From: Paramuribaculum sp.
GTDB taxonomy: Bacteria; Bacteroidota; Bacteroidia; Bacteroidales; Muribaculaceae
Assembly: GCA_009775605.1 (NCBI GenBank)
Contig: VSPV01000078.1
Span: 1-11,224, forward strand
Direction of reading: 5' to 3'
DNA: 11,224 nucleotides
The notes under the pieces were generated by a model, which saw only the letters and a list, made by a program, of their open reading frames with translations, searched no databases and was not told where the DNA came from. The position numbers were made by a program, and so were the translations under genes. Every line of letters begins with the position of its first letter. Position 1 is the first letter of the stretch. Positions 6,809 through 11,224 of this stretch are shown one piece after another.

Positions 6809-8347
6809 ATGAACCACATCAACCTCAGACTATTATTCGTTTATATCTCTGCATTTATGTTGTGCGGGTGTTCTGATGATAATTGTCTTGAGACAACTAA
6901 GGATGAGGACATCAATATGCCGCGCATCATTAAGATGGAGTTTCTTGCCGGAGAGAATGTAGATAATCTTGTCTCAGACGTGGAATGCACAATTTCAGGT
7001 GATAGTTTGGTGGAATGCTGGATACGCCATTTTATGGGCGACAAGATGCTGATTCCTCATGTGTCTTTCGAGGGGGACTATATAGAACTGGATTCCCGCA
7101 AAATAATTCCCGATGAAACTCCGATTGATTTTTCGAAACCGGTGACAATGACTGTTGTTGCTGGGGCGGAAAGGAAAGATTACCGGATATTGGTGCATGC
7201 ATTCACCGGCTTGCCCACATTATGGATTGAAACAGAAAACAATGTGGAAATCACATCGAAGGATACCTATGTGAATGCAGGCTTCACACTGATTGAGGAT
7301 GTTGTAACGAGGTCTCCGGGGGATGTGACCCAATTCCAAGGGAAGATAAAAGGCCGGGGAAACACCACATGGGATTTCCCCAAGAAACCGTATGCGTTAA
7401 AATTCAGTGAGAAAGTAGCTTTTTTGGGAGAGCCTGCGGATAAATCATGGGTCCTTTTGGCAAATTACACCGACAAGACATCGCTTCGTAATGCTACGGC
7501 ATTCTATATGGGAGAATTAAGCAATCTCGATTGGACGCCCCGAATGCACTTTGTCGAAGTCATGCTCAATGGACGCTATAACGGTACTTATCAACTTGGT
7601 GAAAAAATAAAAATATCAAAAAATCGAGTGAACGTTGACGATTCAGGTATATTATTCGAAATTGACGATAAAGCGGTTTATGAACCGGATGCAAGATATT
7701 TCTATGTGGAACATATAGCGCAGCCTGTCAACATAAAGGATCCTGAGGTGGAATATAACGACGAGACCTATCAATATGCGTATTCATTTCTTAAACTTGT
7801 TGATGAAACGTTGTTTTCCGACAACTTCACCGATCCGGTGGAAGGATGGAGAAAATATATGGATGAAGATTCCTTTGTTGACTGGTATCTGATCAATGAG
7901 ATTTCAAAGAATAATGATGCCTGTTTCTGGTCAAGCTGTTTTATGAATCTAAAGAAAGGTGGAAAGCTAAAAATGGGCCCGTTATGGGATTTTGATATTG
8001 CATTTGGGAATGTCTATTATAATGGAAATGATGATCCCGAAGGATTCTGGGTTAAATCGGTCACTTGGTATGACAGATTGTTTCAGGACCCCTTGTTTAT
8101 GGCTAAAGTAAAACAAAGGTTCGGATATTTCTATGACAGAAAAACAACCATTTTCAATGAAATCAATGAGAATGCCACATATCTTAAGTATGCAATGATA
8201 GAGAATGATTCCCGATGGAATATTCTTTATACTCCGACCTGGCCTAACCATGATGTGTGGGGAAACTATCAGAATGAAGTGCAATGTCTGAAAACCTGGC
8301 TTGACAAGAGATTCGACTGGCTTAAGAGCCAGTTTGACAATATGTAA
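6809..8347 (+). CDS. Lipoprotein with CotH-kinase-type domain
   Basis: The protein has 512 residues. Residues 1-21 are a lipoprotein signal peptide ending in the lipobox LCGC, so Cys21 would be lipidated. The following SDDN resembles the Ser-Asp/Glu surface-export signal known in Bacteroidota, suggesting display on the cell surface. Residues 38-132 look like a small beta-sandwich of the DUF5018-like kind found at the N-terminus of Bacteroidales lipoproteins (SKPVTMTVVAGAERKDYRI). Residues 137-505 match the CotH kinase family: KGRGNTTWDFPKKPYALKF (181-199), WVLLANYTDKTSLRNA (214-229), VMLNGRYNGTYQLGEKIKI (251-269), YLINEISKNND (360-370) and the acidic GPLWDFDIAFGN (390-401), which probably binds metal and nucleotide. 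Bacillus CotH phosphorylates spore-coat proteins; the substrate in Bacteroidales is unknown. The gene is AT-richer than its left neighbours and stands alone upstream of a glycosyltransferase cluster. Confidence 0.88.
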   Translation: MNHINLRLLFVYISAFMLCGCSDDNCLETTKDEDINMPRIIKMEFLAGENVDNLVSDVECTISGDSLVECWIRHFMGDKMLIPHVSFEGDYIELDSRKIIPDETPIDFSKPVTMTVVAGAERKDYRILVHAFTGLPTLWIETENNVEITSKDTYVNAGFTLIEDVVTRSPGDVTQFQGKIKGRGNTTWDFPKKPYALKFSEKVAFLGEPADKSWVLLANYTDKTSLRNATAFYMGELSNLDWTPRMHFVEVMLNGRYNGTYQLGEKIKISKNRVNVDDSGILFEIDDKAVYEPDARYFYVEHIAQPVNIKDPEVEYNDETYQYAYSFLKLVDETLFSDNFTDPVEGWRKYMDEDSFVDWYLINEISKNNDACFWSSCFMNLKKGGKLKMGPLWDFDIAFGNVYYNGNDDPEGFWVKSVTWYDRLFQDPLFMAKVKQRFGYFYDRKTTIFNEINENATYLKYAMIENDSRWNILYTPTWPNHDVWGNYQNEVQCLKTWLDKRFDWLKSQFDNM

Positions 8348-8438
8348 ACAGTACCGGATTTTTAAAGGCTGTGATATTCACATCCGTCAGGTTCCGTCTG
8401 CTATTTGGTTGGGATGAATCAATTTAAGGGCTTGTTTT
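8348..8438. other. Spacer after the CotH-domain gene, no gene seen
   Basis: The 91 bp between the lipoprotein stop and the GC-rich element hold only a weak 5-bp hairpin at 8370-8382 (TGTGA, TAT, TCACA) with no T tract after it, so no convincing terminator is seen for the CotH-domain gene. A near-match to a promoter, TTTG at 8404-8407 and TTGTTTTG at 8432-8439, has a 24-bp spacer, which is too long to be trusted. Confidence 0.35.
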
Positions 8439-8705
8439 GAGGCCAATGTAAAATAGAGGTGGTTAAAATGGGTCTGCAATACCCCATGTATAAGGTAAGC
8501 CAACTCGGAGCGGCGGAGCGGCGGGGGGTGTAAAACCCGCTGCGTAAGCTGCGGGGGAAAGCGCGGTCGGTTCCACCTGCGGCGAGCCTGGGAATGGCGA
8601 TGCCGCAATGTGCGTAAGTGTGGGATCCCCACAGACTGCCCACGCTTTCGGGGGCAGCGAGGCGCGCATGCTCCGCAGCTTGCCTCGAAGAAATCTATTG
8701 GCCTC
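8439..8705 (+). ncRNA. GC-rich structured element bounded by a 9-bp inverted repeat, unidentified
   Basis: This block is far richer in G and C than the flanking DNA (hand count for 8581-8640: 38 of 60, against 22-23 of 60 in sample lines of the flanking genes). Its ends are a perfect inverted repeat, GAGGCCAAT at 8439-8447 and ATTGGCCTC at 8697-8705. Inside, 8544-8556 can pair without a break with 8671-8683 (13 pairs, two of them G-U if the plus strand is the RNA). That helix encloses three perfect 6-bp hairpins: 8578-8583 with 8602-8607, 8619-8624 with 8628-8633, and 8636-8641 with 8652-8657. Upstream, 8468-8473 pairs with 8481-8487 around one bulged C. Three overlapping minus-strand frames are open, as expected of GC-rich non-coding DNA, and none resembles a known protein. 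It could be a structured RNA or a small non-autonomous repeat element. I recognise no Rfam class in it. Confidence 0.45.
8506..8521. repeat. Tandem 8-bp repeat CGGAGCGG, two copies
   Basis: CGGAGCGG occurs at 8506-8513 and 8514-8521 inside the GC-rich element, and the next eight bases (CGGGGGGT) may be a degraded third copy. The CGGAGC core can also pair with GCTCCG at 8670-8675. Confidence 0.6.
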
Positions 8706-8742
8706 TTATTCCGTCAGCTGTCGCAACCGTTTGTAAAAAATC

Positions 8743-8759
8743 GCGCCGCCGGCGCTTTT
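8743..8759 (+). terminator. Terminator-like hairpin downstream of the GC-rich element
   Basis: GCGCC, loop GCC, GGCGC (8743-8755) is followed by TTTT and preceded by a run of six A two bases before the stem, so it could work in either direction. The stem is short (5 bp, all G-C) and the T tract is short. It lies 37 bp past the inverted repeat that ends the GC-rich element, and about 400 bp past the CotH-domain gene, which has no nearer terminator. Confidence 0.4.
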
Positions 8760-8921
8760 GGTAAAAATCCAAATCTCTAAGTAAGAAACATGAACAAACT
8801 ATAAGTACGTATCCACCAACTAATAACAGCTCCATCCTCATCGATTTCGCAAAACAAATTCTGTCCGGTAGCCTACAAACATCTCAGACTATCGCTTTTT
8901 TTGTGCTTTTCCACGCCAAAA
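8760..8921. other. AT-rich spacer, nothing recognised
   Basis: This stretch between the terminator-like hairpin and the glycosyltransferase promoter has no frame of useful length, no tRNA-like cloverleaf and no strong repeat. It contains a seven-T run at 8896-8902. Confidence 0.4.
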
Positions 8922-8953
8922 ATTGAGTTCTTCAAATCCATTCACTATTTTTG
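8922..8953 (+). promoter_or_regulatory. Promoter of the glycosyltransferase operon
   Basis: TATTTTTG at 8946-8953 is an exact match to the Bacteroidota -7 consensus TAnnTTTG. ATTG at 8922-8925 lies 20 bp upstream and is one base off the -33 consensus TTTG at the preferred spacing, making this the best two-part promoter in the window. The predicted leader to the ATG at 9077 is about 115 nt. Confidence 0.5.
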
Positions 8954-9076
8954 CATTTGCTTGTTGACTCTACACGGTTGAGAATGTTTCAGACAAGGTT
9001 GTGAGAATCATTCATTCCTTTATAGGGATCGTAAATAAAGTTCAGCCTGCCTAAATAATATGATATGGCTTAAGTG

Positions 9077-10267
9077 ATGAAACTTCTTCAGATAAATGTT
9101 ACTGCTAATAATGGTTCTCATGGCGTGATAGCGGAAGAGATTGGCCGACTTGCCATATCCCGCGGATGGGAATCATGGATTGCCTACGGAAGAGAGCCTC
9201 ATAAGCCGAGTGATTCCAATCTCATTAAAATTGGAAATAAGTTTGATTTCTATAGGCATGCCATACTGACAAGATTATTTGATTTCCATGGCCTTTCTTC
9301 TACAGCTGCGACTAAAGACCTGGTAGATAAAATCAAAAAAATAGAACCTGACATAATTCATCTACATAATATTCACGGATATTATCTGAATTATAGGATA
9401 CTGTTCGAATACTTGAAAAAATGCAGTTCTAAAGTCGTTTGGACTTTTCACGATTGTTGGCCAATGACAGGGCATTGTCCATATTTTATGTTTGAGGGAT
9501 GTGAGAAATGGAAATATAAATGCGAGAAATGTCCACTAAAAGGAGAATATCCTAAAAGTGTGCTTTTCGATAACTCAAGATATAATTTCGACTTAAAGAA
9601 AACACTTTTTACATCGTTAGGAAACAGACTGACGATTGTCCCTGTTTCAAAATGTGTGGAGGGGTATACAAGAGATTCCTTTTTTAAGGATTATAATATC
9701 CATCAGATTTATAATGGTATAGATCTCGACGAATTTAAAATATTGTCGGATCAAAAGGAAAAAATGGTTTTAGGAGTAGCAAATTTCCGGGATAGAAGGA
9801 AAGGATTACATGATTTCTATAAACTCAGAGAGTTGCTGCCAAAAGAATATAAAATTGTGCTGGTGGGTGTCTCCAGTAAACAGATAGAGAATCTTCCAGA
9901 CGGAATTATCGGAATTGCAAGAACGACAAATAAATCTGAATTGGCCGTTCTTTACTCTAAGGCTATAGCTTTTGTGAATCCTACATATAATGATAGTTTC
10001 CCTACGACAAACCTGGAAGCACTGGCTTGTGGGACGCCGGTAATTGTCTATCGTACCGGTGGCTCGCCGGAAGCTATAGATGAAAAAACCGGAATTGTTG
10101 TTGAGCAAGGGGATATTGAGGGGATTTCAAATGCCATTAAGCTAATTGAAAGTTCAGAAGACTGTTTCCTTCCTGAGATGTGTAGGGATAGAGCGATTTT
10201 GAATTATGGAAAAAAACAAAGATTTGAGGACTATCTCTCTCTTTACGATACAATCCTAAGCTTATAA
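9077..10267 (+). CDS. Family 4 (GT-B) glycosyltransferase
   Basis: The protein has 396 residues and transfers a sugar from a nucleotide donor during assembly of a surface polysaccharide, on the cytoplasmic side of the membrane; the sugar cannot be read from sequence. The N-terminal acceptor domain begins MKLLQINVTANNGSHGVIAE with a glycine loop and includes PDIIHLHNIHGYY (91-103). The C-terminal donor domain shows VSKCVEGY (190-197), the central IYNGIDLDEF (211-220), VLGVANFRDRRKGLHDF (231-247) and the GT4 nucleotide-sugar site NDSFPTTNLEALACGTPV (305-322), with Asp306 and Glu314 in place of the usual E-x7-E pair, followed by GGSPE. A cysteine-rich insert, Cys128, 134, 142, 149 and 152, follows HDCWPMTGHCPY and may bind a metal. 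A GTG three bases upstream could start the frame, but the ATG gives the normal N-terminus. It directly abuts the next gene. Confidence 0.9.
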   Translation: MKLLQINVTANNGSHGVIAEEIGRLAISRGWESWIAYGREPHKPSDSNLIKIGNKFDFYRHAILTRLFDFHGLSSTAATKDLVDKIKKIEPDIIHLHNIHGYYLNYRILFEYLKKCSSKVVWTFHDCWPMTGHCPYFMFEGCEKWKYKCEKCPLKGEYPKSVLFDNSRYNFDLKKTLFTSLGNRLTIVPVSKCVEGYTRDSFFKDYNIHQIYNGIDLDEFKILSDQKEKMVLGVANFRDRRKGLHDFYKLRELLPKEYKIVLVGVSSKQIENLPDGIIGIARTTNKSELAVLYSKAIAFVNPTYNDSFPTTNLEALACGTPVIVYRTGGSPEAIDEKTGIVVEQGDIEGISNAIKLIESSEDCFLPEMCRDRAILNYGKKQRFEDYLSLYDTILSL

Positions 10268-11035
10268 ATGAAAATATCGATTGTCACGGCCACTTACAAC
10301 AGCGGTTCAACGCTTCGTGAAACGTTGGAAAGCGTTCTTGCTCAGGATTATGCTGATTATGAGCATATCATTGTGGACGGAGTCTCGAAAGACGCAACTC
10401 TCGAAATTATCCATCAATATGAGCATAGATACGGCGGCCGGTTGCGTTACATAAGTGAACCGGACAATGGTATTTATGACGCAATGAACAAGGGTATAGA
10501 AATGGCTGAAGGGGACGTTATCGGAATCCTTAATTCAGATGATTTTTTTTCGGATAAAACTGTACTTGGAAGAATTGCTGTGGGAATAAGAGATGTAGAC
10601 ATAATTTATGGAAACCTTGATTTCGTGGATGCTAAGAACACAGATAAAGTGGTGAGGCAATGGATCGGATCACAGTATTATTCCAAAGCATTTTTCAAAG
10701 GATGGCATCCTGCGCATCCCACATTCTATGCAAGAAGAGAGTGTTTTGAAAAATTTGGTAAGTTCGACATTACATTTGATGTCTCAGCGGATTTTGAATT
10801 AATGTTTAGGTTTATTGAAAGATTTATGTCTTCAAATAAGTATATTCCATATACATTGGTGAAAATGCGGGTGGGAGGGGTGAGTACGGGGTCGATTTCC
10901 AAAATAATAAAAGGGAACAAAAATGTTCTTAAAGCTTTTCGCAAAAATGGATTCAAGGCACCTTGGTTTTATACAATTCGTAGATTGACGACTAAGGCAA
11001 TAGGTCTCATCAAAAGCAAACTGAGAATTTATTAG
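10268..11035 (+). CDS. Family 2 (GT-A) glycosyltransferase
   Basis: The protein has 255 residues and is a single-domain inverting GT-A enzyme of polysaccharide assembly. The fold is shown by KISIVTATYNSGSTLRETLE (2-21), QDYADYEHIIVDGVSKD (26-42), where the UDP-sugar ribose-contacting Asp lies, SEPDNGIYDAMNKGIEMA (63-80) and the metal-binding LNSDDFF (88-94). Later blocks are GWHPAHPTFYARRECFEKFG (145-164), a likely acceptor site, and VSADFELMFRF (172-182), whose Asp-Phe-Glu is the probable catalytic base region. This set is typical of the small WcaE-like enzymes of capsule and colanic-acid type clusters. It has no membrane segment; the last 40 residues are basic, which may help membrane association. 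The ATG follows the GT4 stop codon with no gap, so the two are probably translated from one message. An 8-T tract at 10543-10550 lies just after the DDF motif. Confidence 0.92.
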   Translation: MKISIVTATYNSGSTLRETLESVLAQDYADYEHIIVDGVSKDATLEIIHQYEHRYGGRLRYISEPDNGIYDAMNKGIEMAEGDVIGILNSDDFFSDKTVLGRIAVGIRDVDIIYGNLDFVDAKNTDKVVRQWIGSQYYSKAFFKGWHPAHPTFYARRECFEKFGKFDITFDVSADFELMFRFIERFMSSNKYIPYTLVKMRVGGVSTGSISKIIKGNKNVLKAFRKNGFKAPWFYTIRRLTTKAIGLIKSKLRIY

Positions 11036-11120
11036 AAGGTATGTATTTATTGTGTTGTCATGTTGAGATTAAGAGTTTGTAGGATTATAAAGAAATGTCG
11101 ATAAATAAATTCAAAAATAG

Positions 11121-11224
11121 ATGAAAATAGCAATGGTAGGTGCGAGTGGATTTGTTGGCACGAGGCTTCTCGGGCTGTTGCGCGAGGAGCCTTTAAAGTA
11201 TGAGTGCTCGAATCTGGACCTTCT
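11121..11224 (+). CDS. Rossmann-fold sugar-nucleotide epimerase/dehydratase-type protein, N-terminal fragment
   Basis: Only the first 34 codons are inside the window. They read MKIAMVGASGFVGTRLLGLL and onward, with the glycine pattern GASGFVG of an extended short-chain dehydrogenase/reductase that binds NAD(P). In a glycosyltransferase cluster the likely job is making a nucleotide sugar, for example as a 4-epimerase, 4,6-dehydratase or dTDP-4-dehydrorhamnose reductase; the fragment cannot separate these. It starts 85 bp after the GT2 gene. The spacer shows no exact -7 element, so it may belong to the same operon. The codon use of the visible part is GC-richer than in the two glycosyltransferases. 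Confidence 0.75.
   Translation, partial: MKIAMVGASGFVGTRLLGLLREEPLKYECSNLDL

Noticed and set aside
8404..8439. Promoter for the structured element (TTTG and TTGTTTTG)
   Set aside because: The spacer is 24 bp, against the usual 19-21, and the -7 box has one mismatch. It remains possible but is too weak to annotate.
8610..8624. GTGCG at the start of a possible group II intron
   Set aside because: Only the five-base 5' end matches. No domain V hairpin with its AGC triad is visible in the following sequence, and there is no maturase.
8387..8669. Three overlapping minus-strand reading frames of 68-81 codons across the GC-rich element
   Set aside because: All three frames are open together, as GC-rich DNA with few stops allows. 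The translations are rich in Pro, Arg and Ala with no recognisable motif, and the strong inverted repeats argue for structure, not coding.
8348..9073. tRNA or other standard RNA gene in the gene-free stretch
   Set aside because: No cloverleaf or TTC-loop pattern, and no conserved RNase P, tmRNA or SRP RNA motifs could be found on either strand by eye.
8900..9076. Invertible promoter of the Bacteroides capsule type
   Set aside because: No paired inverted repeats long enough for a site-specific invertase flank the promoter; only 5-bp matches were found, and no recombinase gene is present.
1..11224. CRISPR array, insertion sequence or transposase
   Set aside because: No regularly spaced repeats and no transposase-like frame were seen anywhere in the window.

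Overview
The window looks like the chromosome of a Bacteroidota bacterium, most likely a gut Bacteroidales. Exact matches to the Bacteroidota -7 promoter element (TAnnTTTG) lie upstream of five genes or operons. A lipoprotein carries the acidic tail after its lipobox that this phylum uses for surface export, and the Kdo transferase and glutamyl-tRNA synthetase read as Gram-negative housekeeping enzymes. A family-level call (a GC-richer Bacteroidales such as Muribaculaceae) is an impression only.

Left part, 1-6600, GC-rich housekeeping DNA. A minus-strand gene encodes an unfamiliar protein with a discoidin-like N-terminal domain, no signal peptide and two C-terminal membrane helices. Divergent from it, a translationally coupled plus-strand pair encodes a UPF0104/YbhN-type multispanning membrane protein and a full-length NfeD membrane serine protease. 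That pair converges, with a 19-bp overlap of coding ends, on a minus-strand pair, gltX (glutamyl-tRNA synthetase) then waaA (Kdo transferase). gltX has a good -7 element and two tandem TGAGGGAAAA boxes just upstream of it.

Right part, 6600-11224, AT-rich and accessory in character. It holds a lipoprotein with a CotH-kinase-type domain, a 725-bp stretch without a gene, and the start of a polysaccharide (capsule, O-antigen or exopolysaccharide) cluster: a GT4 glycosyltransferase, a GT2 glycosyltransferase directly abutting it, and the first 34 codons of a Rossmann-fold sugar-nucleotide epimerase/dehydratase-type protein that runs off the end.

The least explained DNA is inside the gene-free stretch. 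A GC-rich block of 267 bp (8439-8705) sits in AT-rich surroundings and is bounded by a perfect 9-bp inverted repeat. It can fold with a 13-pair long-range helix enclosing three perfect 6-bp hairpins. No protein reading of it is convincing. It looks like a structured RNA, or a small non-autonomous repeat element, and is the best candidate here for something undescribed. A terminator-like hairpin follows it, and a promoter for the glycosyltransferase operon lies further downstream.
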